Of a DNA stretch of 64,000 bases, positions 37,681 to 49,422 are shown one piece after another. The notes beneath the pieces were generated by a model. The model was not told the origin of the DNA and ran no database searches. It saw only the letters and a list, made by a program, of their open reading frames with translations. Location of the stretch: NCBI GenBank assembly GCA_024349245.1, contig JALDNG010000102.1, positions 716,001 to 780,000 of the forward strand. Direction: 5' to 3'. Made by a program: the position numbers and the translations under genes. Source of the stretch: Neodontobutis hainanensis (Eukaryota > Chordata > Actinopteri > Gobiiformes > Odontobutidae). Within the stretch, counting starts at the first letter, position 1. Every line of letters starts with the position of its first letter.

Positions 37681-39049
37681 AACTTTAGGCTTTGTGTGAT
37701 TCTGTGTTGGGTCTCCGAGGTCCTGTTCTCACAAAATGGTCTTGTTTATCTGCTATTGCTTTTGAATCTTTCGTTAAGTATTTAGATAAGTGTAGAAGAT
37801 TTGATGGATCTTTTTGATCAAAATACAACATGGCAGCAAATTTCCCGCAGAGACTAAAGAATCAAATCAGTTTTAAGGAGTGTAGGCTTTTTTGTGCAGT
37901 CTCTGTTTTCTTCCTGCATTGGACAAAGTGGATGGCCTCTGTGAATTGGGGAGGGTTGACAGCGTAAAGAAGCTTGATTGATGGCTTATTGTGCAACTAG
38001 ACTCAGCTAGACCAAACTGTTTTTGGTTGTGACCCTGTTTTGGCCCCATGCCCTCTCATTTTCTCAGCTTTTCCTCTTGTCCTCACCTTTTTTTTTCATC
38101 CATCTAGCTGCGTCTGTCTTTACAAACTGTAAAAATCTAGGTACACAGAGACTGTACATACACTTCCTCTTTATGCTTTTTTGTCCAACTCCCTCCCAAT
38201 CTGCCGGACTAAACTCATCAGTCTTGCCATCCGTCAGTCTTGGCTGTTTCCTTTCTTCCTTCCTCTGCCCAATTTGTTTTCTTTGTTGCAGTTCCTTTAG
38301 GACAGGTTTTTGTCCTGTGAGTCATGCCATTGCATCCATTTTACAGCCTCTGTTCGGTCAAGAATTTTTCCATAAAATAGTCCATAGAAACAAGTCTGTG
38401 TGACCTAACCTCACAGGACACTGTTCTCTCAAAATAAGTCCAGTCAAAGTTAGTCTAAATAGTGGGCACGTTGGTTTAAACTGTGGTTCAGCCTGTTTTT
38501 CCCTCCCTACAATTATTTTCTGCTTCTATTCTCCACACAACCATAGTGATTTATGGTAATTATCCATCTTTGGGGTCATCCATCAACTGGTTGTTGCTAG
38601 GCGATGGGAGCAGCTGTTGTTTAGTTGGAGGAGGCTTCACTGTCAGGGGCAATGCAGGTGAATTCAAAAGATGGCATCTAGGAAGAATAAAACGTATACT
38701 ATTCATTTTAGAATTAGTTAAACTGATTATACTGATTATAACGTGTGCTTTTGTTACTATAATTGTTGAAATAACAAAAAGTAACTGATCAAATGAGGTC
38801 AGGAAAGTGTAGGTGAATTAAAAATGTATATGATAAATATGCACTTGAACTGTAGGTGAAAGTTTATGTGAACGGATATTTATCAGTTAGCAACAGTTAA
38901 TGTTACTTCTAGCCAGCATCCATGTGACTAACGTTACAGCAGTTTGTGTATTTCCGCTTTACAAATGTTATCCCGGCTTTCTGGCCTTAACTAATCAAAT
39001 TGCATGCACTTTTATCACACCATTTTTATTGTGCTTTTTAAAAATAGTT

Positions 39050-39235
39050 TTTATCCTTTTTATTATCCCTGTGGGGAAATTCATTGTCGGTAGCCACCAC
39101 CAGGGGGCGCCCAGGTACCTCGATCATGTCATTAACCGGACACTATAACTTGTTTTTTGTGGTGGAGAAATCCGGAGAACCTGGAACCCCGGGTGTTGAA
39201 CTCTGAGCCTTCTTGCTGTGAAGCAACAGTGCTAA
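39050..39235 (+). mobile_element. Decayed interspersed repeat of teleost type
   Basis: It contains GGAGAAATCCGGAGAACC and, after an apparent internal deletion, CTCTGAGCCTTCTTGCTGTG then AAGCAACAGTGCTAA. These phrases are recalled as part of an abundant fish interspersed repeat (...ACCTTCTTGCTGTGAGGCAAC...). A second, differently eroded copy lies near 59340. The family name cannot be given without a repeat library. Confidence 0.55.
39097..39110 (+). promoter_or_regulatory. CTCF-like core motif
   Basis: CCACCAGGGGGCGC matches the vertebrate CTCF core CCASYAGRKGGCRS at all 14 positions. It lies inside or at the edge of the repeat spanning 39050-39235. Occupancy is unknown. Confidence 0.5.
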
Positions 39236-42200
39236 TCAATCACATAAAATGTATCTTGTCAGTTTAACCAGGTATGCTTTAATTCATGTGTTTTAACAAT
39301 AATCTTTTGTTACTTCCACCCCTCATACGTCACAGCTTCCACTTTGTATCTCAGCTTGAAAAGTAGACTAAGCAGCTGTAAGAAACTTAATATCAAAGAA
39401 GCTGACAATATTTCATCTTCATCTGACACCTCTGACATGGCCTACATTAAATCAGAGCTTGGCATAACTTGAGTAACTCTTAGCAGCATCCATCTTTAAT
39501 TAGCGTTAGTAAAACTTTAATTTGCTTTAAAAACTAAAAAACAAACAAAAAGTGCTAAAATATTCTGTGTTGATGATCTAATGGCTGTTGTTTGTTTGTA
39601 CAAGAAGCCCACACTGACAGTCTAGGAAAAGGTGATTTATAGACCACAGTCACTGTCATGGCATGTCAAAACTGGCTCATGGGACATCTAACACAAAAGC
39701 AGAAAGAGAAAGGACAAGATGACAAAACTATGTGAAACTTAAGCTCTTGATGAAAGAATCACTACGGTTTGTCAAGATTCATTGCATGTGTGCATTCCCC
39801 CATTTGGACGTTTTGTGTTTCTCACATTTTGTGCTGCTCAAAGTCTTAGTGGCCTAATCATATGAAGCTTAGCTTTGAGTAAAATGCAAGGTCTATATGA
39901 CCCAGATAAAAGCCTATTAGCATAATATGTGTCCACATAATGGCAAATTACTAATTTCATTTGTAACCCCCTGGACTGAATAAAGTTTAGCAAAATCTAA
40001 TTTATTTCCTTTATCATTTAAAGTGTAGTAACTGCTATAAAGATACAAAAACTTTGTTCGTTATTTAGAAACGTTTTGTGTGGTAGAGATGGTGGATCTG
40101 TATGACACATGTTATTATAAACCCCAAAGCTATTGTGCCATATGGTGGATCCATGTGGTATTGGGTGGTTGGTAGGTGGTGAGGGGAGCTATTAGGAAGG
40201 CTTTTAGATGTCAAGTAGAGCAAGCTGCAAGCTAATGTATTGATTCTACTTGGTCTCTGGGGGCAGCGTTTACTTGGGGACTTTCTGTCACAACATTAAC
40301 TACCACAGACAACCATACTCTTTGAAAGTTGTGTCACATTATATTTAGAACCAACATTTTAAAGATTAAAGATTGCTATAGCTATTTGAAATCACTGGCT
40401 AGTGTACAAGAATATACAAAACCATATGTTGTCCATTCTTTTAAAGTAAATAATAAAAATAATAATGAAGCCCTAACATGCTTTTTCAGCTTTCAGCTTT
40501 GCTGCCAGTATAGACCTCAGAGAGTGAGTAGCCCATGCCTAGTTACTTCAGCCACTAATACTGTTACATCCACAGGGGGCAGCATCAAAAAAAGGCTCTG
40601 CTCCGTCTGACTGGCCAAACATATTGGCATGCAGTTTATGAATAACTTTTTGCAGTTCAGACTGTAATTTGCAGTATAAATATAGCTTCTGTATGTACTG
40701 TGGTAATAAATATATTGATATTCCAAGCAGCCTAAAAAATGTTTAATAGATTTTCTCTCCTTCAAGTGTTAGAAAACCCCCATATCTTGGTAGTTGCTTA
40801 GGCTTATATTGGATGTCTGTTCTCTGCCAGCATGGCTCAGTGTATGTCTCCCAAAGAGTAGTCCATAAAGGGTGTCAGCTCGGATGAAACCACAGCCACA
40901 ACTCTGGGAAAGAAGAAAAAAGGGTCAGGAATGAAGAAGAAGGGGAGAGCAAAGAGAGACAGAGATTGCCTGACATACTAAGCATTACCATAATTGGCTT
41001 TTCTACATGATAGGACAGGGGAAATAATGTCATTTTATTTACAGCCCTCTCTTTCCTGAAACACACACACACTTGTGCACAGCCTACAGGTCAATGACAC
41101 ACACTGATCAGGCCTGTCCAAAGCCATCAGAGGTGAGTGGCAGGGAATGGAGGGGCCGGTGACAAAGCGAAACGCACAGAGAAATAAGACTGCCATGCCG
41201 GAGCTCCTGTTTTGAAGGGCCACTAAACGGTGTGAGGAAGCATCGGTGCGACCCGCTCCGAAAGCAGCGCTTGGCCACGAAGGCTAAATCAGCAGGGTGA
41301 AAGCTGGCGGAATTGGACATTAGCACTGCAAATGAGAGGCAGGATTGCCCTCTTCTCAGAGACAACATGAATAAATGAAGACGGTGTAGGAAGAGAAAGT
41401 GTGTGTTTTCTGTTGGGTGTATGCAAAGGGAAGTAGAATTGTTGATTGCTAGCACACTTTATCTTGCAAAGAAGTACTAAATTGGTTTTATTAAATAGTA
41501 TTAGATATATGTACATCAAAATTTAGTTGACAAGCTCCTTAAGTTTCATTAATCAGAGTGCTCTAGGTCACATAGATTACATTTTTGCTGTGCCTTAAAC
41601 ATTAATAATTATGCCCAGAAGCTAATGTTCATTATAACACTTTTCTTACCTTTGCAAGTATGTCAGTAGCATTGTATCTGTTAGCATTGTAGCATTAGCG
41701 CTGTTACCAAGTTCCATGAAACAAACTTGGCACTTATAATTTCCTTAGAAAGCAATTTGGACATTGGCTAAAAGGTTCATGGCTTCCAGGAGTATTGCAC
41801 TTAAATAGTTTGGCATCGATATATCCATTTTTATGGCTTCTGAATTTTTATTTTTGCAGTACAACCGTGATGCACAATCAGAGCCAGTTCTTATAATTGA
41901 TCAATGTCTTTTACTTTAAAGTGATCATATATAGCCTCACCCTTCAAAAGCTGGCAAAATACTCAGCTCTGAGTATTTTAGTTCATAATCCTTTGCTGAT
42001 TTCCTTGTATGTGCAAGGAAATCAGTTCCTTTAGTGTGGTTTCACTTTGTGTCTATTGTGTGTCATCGTATTTACAGACCCCACACGGCTCCTTGCCTCA
42101 GGGGACTATTGGAGTTTTTAAGGGGGGAAGGCTGTCTGTGCGTGACTGGGGAGATGTCCTACTGTGGTGTCACCTGTCTGCAGCACGAAATCCTGGACTC

Positions 42201-44641
42201 TGGGCACAACAATAGTGACAGGCCCCTCTCCCAACGCAGATGGCTTTGCTTTTTCCCCCCCTCTTTGCCACATTGGATCCCTGCTTGCACCTGACACTTT
42301 GTGGCACTTGACTTGCAAGTGATCAGCCACACCTTACTAACCCTATCTAAAAAGATTTCACGTATTATGGTATATATATTTTTTTCATGTTACTTTGTAT
42401 CTCATACTAATTTGGGTGGTATTTCTGTTTCCCTTGTTGTGTATTATCTCTCAAATACACATCTATTCACAACTACACACCTCTTGTTTGCCGGTCTAAG
42501 CACATCTTTTTTTTTTCAACTCTTTTCAAAACTTACCCTCTCTTCCCGATCCTCTTTGACAGCACAAAGTGGGCTTACGTTTTTGACTGACAACCACAAC
42601 AGACACCTTCCTCCCCTACGCCCCTGTGCTAATCCCCTCCCATCCCATGCACCCCCTCCCTCTCCGTCTCCCTCTTTTGTTCTGAGTGACGCTTGAAAGC
42701 CGCCGTGTCAGCATCTTTTCCATCTCTGATTGCCTTATTAGCCGCCGGTGGCACCCGCAGCTTTTCTGACACAGATGGTGAAGGAGGAAGCTCGAGCTGT
42801 GTAAAGGGATGAGGGGTAAAAATGGCTGACTCGTGTTTGTTGTTGTTCCCTTCCCCTCCCACCTCCACTCAAGCTTGTTTGTGCGGACACTGACACCTCA
42901 GGCTGACACGGACACACTTCTGACACTGATGCCTGTCAAGTCAACATATGGAGTATGGCAGGGGAGGACTAGAGTTTAATGTCTGAGCTCTCTTGGTGTA
43001 TGTGTTTGTACTGCTGTCAGGTTTTCCTCACTAGGTGCATTAAGCAGCTTTGTCTTTACCTCACTCACCGTATTAACTTTGAATAGATTTCATTTTAACA
43101 TAGCACCACAAGATTAACCAAATGCTTTACCGGCAAAATGTTATGTTGTAATTTAGCCTACTTGAGCTATTTAGCTTACTTGAGCTATGAGGCAGTTTTA
43201 TGCCAATAACTTGGTAACTAAGCAAATGTGCAAAGTTATGGTTGCTATAATGGTGGAAATGTTTTCTTGTTATGACGTTAACAAGAAGAAAGTAGGTTTT
43301 CTTGCTGCTGCTTTGGTCATAGCATACAGTTTATAATTGTACATAAATATGTTTTAAGTCTGGGCTGCCATCTTATGCTATTTTCACATGTCCATATCTA
43401 CACTGTTCATCAAACAAGTTTAATTAACAAGTGCTAGGATGTGTTTTACAATGTTTTACACATACATACACATAGCAGCCAGAGAGTTGCAGCTGTTAGA
43501 CCTCCAGCTTTTCCCAGGCAGCAGTAACTGGCACCTCACAAACATCAGGTATTATGTCCATTCCGATTATGGGATAGAGAGCTACATGCTGTTTGAAGCT
43601 GACAGCACATCTGCCTCCTCGCTGGAGACTGATTCTGGCACCTCAGACAAGCATCTTATGAGCGATGGATTGTGGGTGCTTCCGGAGCATATTTAACCCT
43701 ATACTTTTCCCTCTGTCTATCTTATTCCTCCTTCTTTATCAACTCTCACTGCCGTATTAAAAACAGAAGTATTTCTTGAAAACTGGGCATAAGTTTGACA
43801 GAATAGACAGCCATTTTCTGTGAATGCTATAAATGTCTCTCGTCTTTTAAAATGGCACACTCGACGCCTCGAGTATTCGAAGAGCATAGGCAGTAACAAC
43901 ATGGCTTGTCATGTCCACTGGCCGTTTCCTCGCATCACGCTGTGAGGACTTCCACAGTCGATGCCAAGTTGACTCCAGCCAACCATAGCTTGGCAAGGCT
44001 GATGCAGCTGGCATTTTCTCCACTATCTCATATTTGTAAATTCATAAGTGTATGTGTGGCATGTTGGCAGATCAAATTCTCAAACTGATGTATATTCTAA
44101 TAAGGCAATGGATAATTAAATGGCCTGTAAAGATGGCTTGGTTTCAGATATGCTGGCATACTCGATTGCAGATTATTATTTTTTTTTTAAGGAATGTTAA
44201 AGCAAAATTTCCTCTATTATTCATTTCTTGTTACTTTATGAACATGAAAACCTAGTCATCTAAAGGAGAAACATCAGATCAAATGATGATTAAATACAAT
44301 CTATATTTAAGATTGACCTTGGCGTAATTTTAAATTCTGCTTGTATTTTCTTAGTTTGTAATGTATGTGGAAATATTTCCCTTGCTCATCTTTGCCCTTC
44401 CTTTGCAGAGCTGAAGTATTCAATAGCTTCATTAGCCAGTGCAGTGAAGAAGACTATCTGTCACTGTCACTGTAAACCTGTGTCCTCTATTGGGAACTAT
44501 TGACGAGAATCTCTCCAGGCTTATAGCACCTACCACATTCGTTTAGAGAGGGTGATAAGTCAGACAGGTGTCATTCTGATATAATGTATGATCGTGTTAC
44601 ACAAAATGTCTAAAGTCAGTTTTCTTTGTTGTGTTTTTCAG

Positions 44642-47600
44642 CATATGGATCTGATGATGAATTCAAACTGGACAAGATTGATGAAGAGGAGCATCTGCAG
44701 GATGATGGCCTCTCTCTGGACGGCCAAGATGCTGACTATCTGTTCAATGACGAAGAGGACCGAGACCATTTTAGCTGTCAAAACTCACCACTCAGCAATG
44801 GCACCAATCCCGATGCTGGATATGCATCTCCACTCAGCAGCACCAGTGATCAGATGGGTGACCTTAAATCCACACCCTCCTTCACTGACCAGGAAATGGT
44901 AGAGGAGAAGCTGGGTGAGAAAGCTGAGTTTGTCAATAGCATGTCAATACAAGACAGTCTGGAAAAAATGAAAGCAGTCTATGCAAACCTAATCTCTGAG
45001 GCCTCCTGGTCTAGTATTGCGCTTGATATGCTCAAAAGTAAACAAGAGAACAATTTTGCTGCTACCAACGGTAATGGGGGGAATCACAAAGGGAGTAATG
45101 GGTTCTTGACTGGTCACAGCCAGAGTAATGTCAATGTGAAGAACAAATGTAGCTCTAATATAGTATCAGCCACTTCAAATATCACAACCACCAGCACCAC
45201 TACCAGAACGGTGTCAAGCAACAGCAACACTGCCACCAGTGCCAGCTCCGGCAACACAGGTGGGCTATCTTACGACTGGCATCAGGCAGCATTAGCCAAA
45301 ACCTTACAGCACAATCCATACCAACTGCTTCCTGAACCTAGCCTCTTTAGCACCGTGCAACTCTACAGGCAGAACAATAAGCTGTATGGGCCTGTGTTTA
45401 CTGGGGCCAGCAAGTTCAGGTGTAAGGACTGTAGTGCAGCCTATGACACCTTGGTTGGTTTGACAGTACATATGAACGAAACAGGCCACTACCGTGATGA
45501 CAATAAAGATTCAGAGGATGACAGAGGCAAGAAGTGGTCTAAGCCACGCAAGCGATCTCTTTTAGAAATGGAAGGAAAAGAAGATGCCCAGAAAGTGCTT
45601 AAATGTATGTACTGTGGCCATTCATTTGAGTCTTTGCAAGATCTTAGTGTTCACATGATCAAAACAAAACACTATCAGAAAGTGCCTCTGAAAGAACCAA
45701 TGCCAGCCCTCACCTCAAAGCTGGTACCTCCGACCAAAAAAGATTATTTCAAGATCTGATGTCCCCAAGTTCACCAGAGTCTGTCTCATCAGGAATTCCC
45801 CTGGGAGATTCCCCCAAAGACCAAAAAGTGTCCAATCCTTATGTCACCCCTAACAATCGTTATGGTTACCAAAATGGCGCCAGTTACACTTGGCAATTTG
45901 AAGCACGTAAGGCACAGATCCTAAAATGCATGGAATGTGGCAGTTCACACGACACCTTGCAGCAACTGACTGCCCACATGATGGTCACAGGGCACTTTCT
46001 GAAAGTTACCAACACAGCTTCTAAAAAGGGCAAGCAGTTGGTTTTTGATCCTGTCGTTGAGGAAAAAATTCAGTCTATACCTCTTCCACCCACAACAACA
46101 CGGCTTCCAGCTCCTAATGAAGAGTCAGAACCTGGCTCTCCATTGCAGCATCCCAACCCTGAAGACAAAAATGAAGACAATAACCAAGAGGAACAGGAAA
46201 AGATAGATATAAGAGAAGCTGAGAAAAAAGTAAAGCAGGAGAAGGAAGACTTGCCAGAAAAGGAAGATAAACCTGAAAAGGCACGACCATACCAATATCT
46301 GACTGAAGAGGATTTAGAGGAGACACCTAAGGGTGGCTTGGATATCCTTAAGTCATTGGAGAACACAGTTTCCAGTGCAATCAGCAAGGCCCAGACAGGC
46401 ACACCAACCTGGGGTGGATATCCCAGCATTCATGCAGCTTATCAGCTACATGGATCCATAAAGTCTACCTTGTCCTCATCTGCACAGGTTCAGCCTTTAT
46501 TCAGCAACAATAGCTTAAAAGGGTTGTCCTCTGACATGGGAAAACTTCTCCAGTCATCAACTAGCCCTTCCCCACCTCCAAGTCACAAGAGCAATGTACT
46601 TGCAATGGAAGAGCTAGTGGAAAAAGTGACAGGAAAAAGCTCAGTGAAGAATGAAAAAGAGGAAAAGGCTTTAGACAAACCCCACAGGTCTACTAAGTCA
46701 TCACTGGCCACTACTAGAGACAGGCAGAGTGCTTCCAGTCCAGAAAATCTGTCTAAAGCAGCATCAAACACCACAGCAGAAGACCAGCCTCAGTTCAAAT
46801 GCAAAGAGGAAGAGCAGTTTGAATCTGATGCACAGGTAAAAATTGAAGTTAGTTCACCTAAAAAAACTATAAGCAATGGCTGCAGCAACTTGAGAATCAT
46901 TACGGATCACTCACCAGAACAACCGCACGTTAACCCTCTAAGTGCTCTGCAGTCTATCATGAACAACCACTTGGGGAAAGCAGCGAAAGTAAACACCCCT
47001 TTTGTAGATCCCTTTGCCACATTGTATAAATTGAATAACAACTCAACTCAGATTAAGCAAGTGGAGCCTGTAAGCCAGTATTCAGAGGATGATGATCAGC
47101 CAATAGACCTAACAAAATCCAAGAACACCAATGGATGTTCAACAAAGAGCACCTCTGCTACCCCAAACAGCAAGCCCATTTTCAAACCTTTTCCTGAGTC
47201 AGCATCACCACTTCGGGAAAATGCACTGATGGATATATCCGACATGGTGAAAAATCTGACCGGCCGTTTGACACCAAAGTCTACCACGCCATCCTCCATG
47301 TCTGAAAAATCAGACACTGATGGGTATAGTTTTGAGGAGGGCTTGGAAGAGCTGTCTCCAATCCAAAGACGTAAAGGCCGACAGTCAAACTGGAATCCCC
47401 AGCACCTCCTAATACTCCAGGCCCAGTTTGCCTCCAGTCTTAGGGAGACTCCAGAAGGAAAATTTGTAATTAGTGACTTAGGACCCCAGGAAAGGGTCCA
47501 CATCTGTAAATTCACTGGTCTCTCAATGACTACGATCTCCCATTGGCTGGCCAATGTAAAATACCAATTAAAACGAACAGGCGGAACAAAGTTTCTTAAA

Positions 47601-47948
47601 AATATAGATTCTGGTCAGCCCCTGTTTTTGTGCAGTGACTGTGCTTCCCAGTTTAGGACTCCGTCATCATACATACATCATTTGGAGTCCCATCTTGGTT
47701 TTACTTTGAAGGACCTCTCAAAGCTTTCCATTGACTTAATAGAGCAGCAAGGGGTAAACGGAATAGAGGACAAGACACTGAGCTCCTCTGGACTCCCAGA
47801 AGATGACGCAGGCTCTGTCCATCTGTGCAAACTGTGCAATCGAAGCTTTGTGAGCAAACATGCAATCAAACTGCACCTTTGTAAAACACATGGGAAGTCA
47901 CCTGAGGACCATCTTATCTTTGTGAAAGAGATGGAAAAGTTATGTTAA
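44642..47948 (+). CDS. tshz1: tshz1 second (main) coding exon, Teashirt zinc finger homeobox 1; frame broken as written
   Basis: Encodes a nuclear DNA-binding transcriptional repressor of the teashirt family, which acts in patterning and neural development. Numbering assumes the frame is intact (about 1115 aa; human TSHZ1 about 1077). Residues 15-60 are acidic; about 175-220 are Ser/Thr/Asn-rich. Zinc fingers have C274/C277/H290/H296, C335/C338/H351/H357 and C443/C446/H459/H465. A CtBP-binding PIDLT is at 834-838. The divergent homeodomain is about 923-992 (SNWNPQHLLILQ to SHWLANVKYQL). Two C-terminal fingers are C1011/C1014/H1027/H1031 and C1076/C1079/H1092/H1097. TSHZ1, rather than TSHZ2/3, is indicated by DDGLSLD, the EEKIQSIPLPPTT segment and TGRLTPKS. 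The frame breaks at the A-run 45736-45741: the first part stops at TGA 45757 (385 aa with exon 1) and the rest is open to TAA 47946. Teashirt-type sequence continues right up to both sides. Confidence 0.93.
45736..45741 (+). other. tshz1: Frame break in tshz1 exon 2 (one base missing in an A-run)
   Basis: Six As follow ACC. Read directly, the codons give TKKDYFKI and then TGA. With one more A they give TKKRLFQDLMSPSSPE, which matches the TSHZ1 segment KKR..QDL...SPE and joins the downstream frame without loss. Homopolymer length error in the assembly is the simplest explanation; a real recent mutation or a slippage site are alternatives. The downstream part keeps every conserved finger and the homeodomain with no further stop, so there is no sign of long-term decay. 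Confidence 0.85.
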
Positions 47949-49100
47949 ACAGTGAAGTCCATTAAAGTTAAGCATGACAGATTACTGTTGCACTATAACT
48001 CTAAGCTACAATCTGTCATAAACGATAGTGCCACAACTGTATGAAGCATTTTACAACACAGATATAGAGGAGTCATGGTAGCTTTAATACCACTTTATGT
48101 AAGTAATTGTTTTTTACACATGGGAGGTGCTTGCACTGCATTTTTTTTTTGGGGGGGGGACTTGTAAAACATTAAATTTTAAGTTGTAGGTGCAGCAGCC
48201 ATGGCACTATATATTCACTGACTGATTGTTGCTTTTCTTAATGCACTGCGTTTTTACCTGAGCCTTTGGGAAACATATGTTCAAACTGGACCGTGCTCTT
48301 ATTTTGTTTTGCTCACTGTTTTTGAAAGATTTTTCTTTTTAAATATATATTTCAATACAACTTGCATTTAATTTAAGACATTTGTGCATGTTTTATGTAA
48401 ACGGTGACCATATTAGACCAAATTACACTTTATCCCTGTTGACAAATTTCATGTGGGCAATTCGGTAAAAATGTTATATGAAGTAAAGCTGATGGAAAAA
48501 CGTGTTCTAAATCTATTAATTATAATGTCTTAGCACTTTAAGGAAGTGTAAATTAAGAAATATATGAATAACCAAGTGAGATTCCCCTCACAATTTAGAA
48601 TTTTGTATTTGACAAAAATCTCACAAATATTATTAGTCTATTTGTTTGTTTTATGATATAATTTCTGCATTTTTTTCAACATGTACAGTATTTGTGTTGG
48701 TAGGTTACAGTTTTAATTCTTGTGAAGCTACCGTTGATGAAGTTTAAACCTTACTGTATGAATAATTAGCAAGTATGTATACATGTATGTCAGCATATCT
48801 TGCTCTTTACATTATTTGTACTGTGTGCATTTTTATAATGTTATTTTCTAGACAACTATGGGAAGAAATGTTAAAAGCTTCAAAATATTGTTGGACCACA
48901 ATGTCCTTTTTTCATTGACTATTAGGTCCCTCAATGTGGTTTATGAGAAATTACTTTACCTACGTCTTATCTGATGTACATGAAGTGTACATATAAAAAA
49001 TTCTCACACGATGAAAGATTGCAGATTTTATCAATTCAGTTATTCAGAATGGCATTCTTTTATCCTCTGTTGTAAAATAAAGTCCATGTCCTGGGTTGAA
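47949..49100 (+). other. tshz1: tshz1 3' UTR
   Basis: AT-rich, non-coding sequence after the TAA, about 1.15 kb to the first good polyadenylation signal. It holds a T10G9-like homopolymer junction (near 48141-48159) and a Pumilio-type TGTACATA (48986-48993). The end is taken from the AATAAA at 49076 and could extend to about 49440 if the second signal is used. Confidence 0.7.
49076..49081 (+). terminator. tshz1: Polyadenylation signal AATAAA, tshz1 (proximal)
   Basis: Canonical AATAAA, followed within 20-35 bp by a G/T-rich stretch (CTATGTTGAGTTGC). It lies 1.13 kb after the stop codon. Confidence 0.65.
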
Positions 49101-49416
49101 CTATGTTGAGTTGCTCATTATTCTCACCATTTTTGCTAGTTGCCCTGTAACTGACCCAACATTAAATTTGAATGTCTTTATCAAGTTAGAGTTGAATTAT
49201 ATGCGTAAGTAACACTGCGCAGGTTTTCATTGTTTGATATAATTGTATCTAATTTGTTAGAGGTAAATCAGTTGCTGCTCTCCATTACTGCTTTTGCTAC
49301 AGCTAACATTCAAAAACTCAATGGAAAATTATAAAGTATTGCATCTCCTTTGATACAAATATGCAATAAGTACGTAAAAAAAAAAAAAACGTATAAAACA
49401 TAAGTTGTGCTTATAT

Positions 49417-49422
49417 AATAAA
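49417..49422 (+). terminator. tshz1: Polyadenylation signal AATAAA, tshz1 (distal candidate)
   Basis: A second AATAAA is followed by GCTCTGGTTGTATTGTATTG, a good G/T-rich downstream element. It would extend the 3' UTR to about 1.5 kb. Confidence 0.5.

Larger units (their letters stand above)
23773..44641 (+). other. tshz1: tshz1 intron, phase 1, about 20.9 kb
   Basis: It begins GTAAGC and ends in a pyrimidine-rich tract with TTTTTCAG (44634-44641). Position and phase (after the first base of codon 14) match the known teashirt gene structure. No other gene is recognised inside. It holds SINE and LINE remnants, a polypurine tract, and several complex AT-rich islands that could be enhancers (near 25.4-25.9, 27.3-27.6, 28.1-28.7 and 37.5-37.7 kb). 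Confidence 0.85.

Noticed and set aside
40569..40584. Second CTCF-like site (CCACAGGGGGCAGC)
   Set aside because: It needs a one-base gap to fit the core consensus, so the match is too weak.
45736..45761. Programmed -1 ribosomal frameshifting producing full-length tshz1
   Set aside because: The shift direction fits -1, but the in-frame heptamer is C AAA AAA, not a classical X XXY YYZ site, and no clear downstream stem-loop was seen. Assembly error is simpler.
46070..47869. Open frames on the minus strand across tshz1 exon 2
   Set aside because: Antisense shadows of the conserved coding exon.
45759..47948. A separate second gene starting at the ATG at 45759
   Set aside because: The protein begins mid-way through the tshz1 homology and adjoins the upstream part exactly; it is the same exon in a shifted frame.
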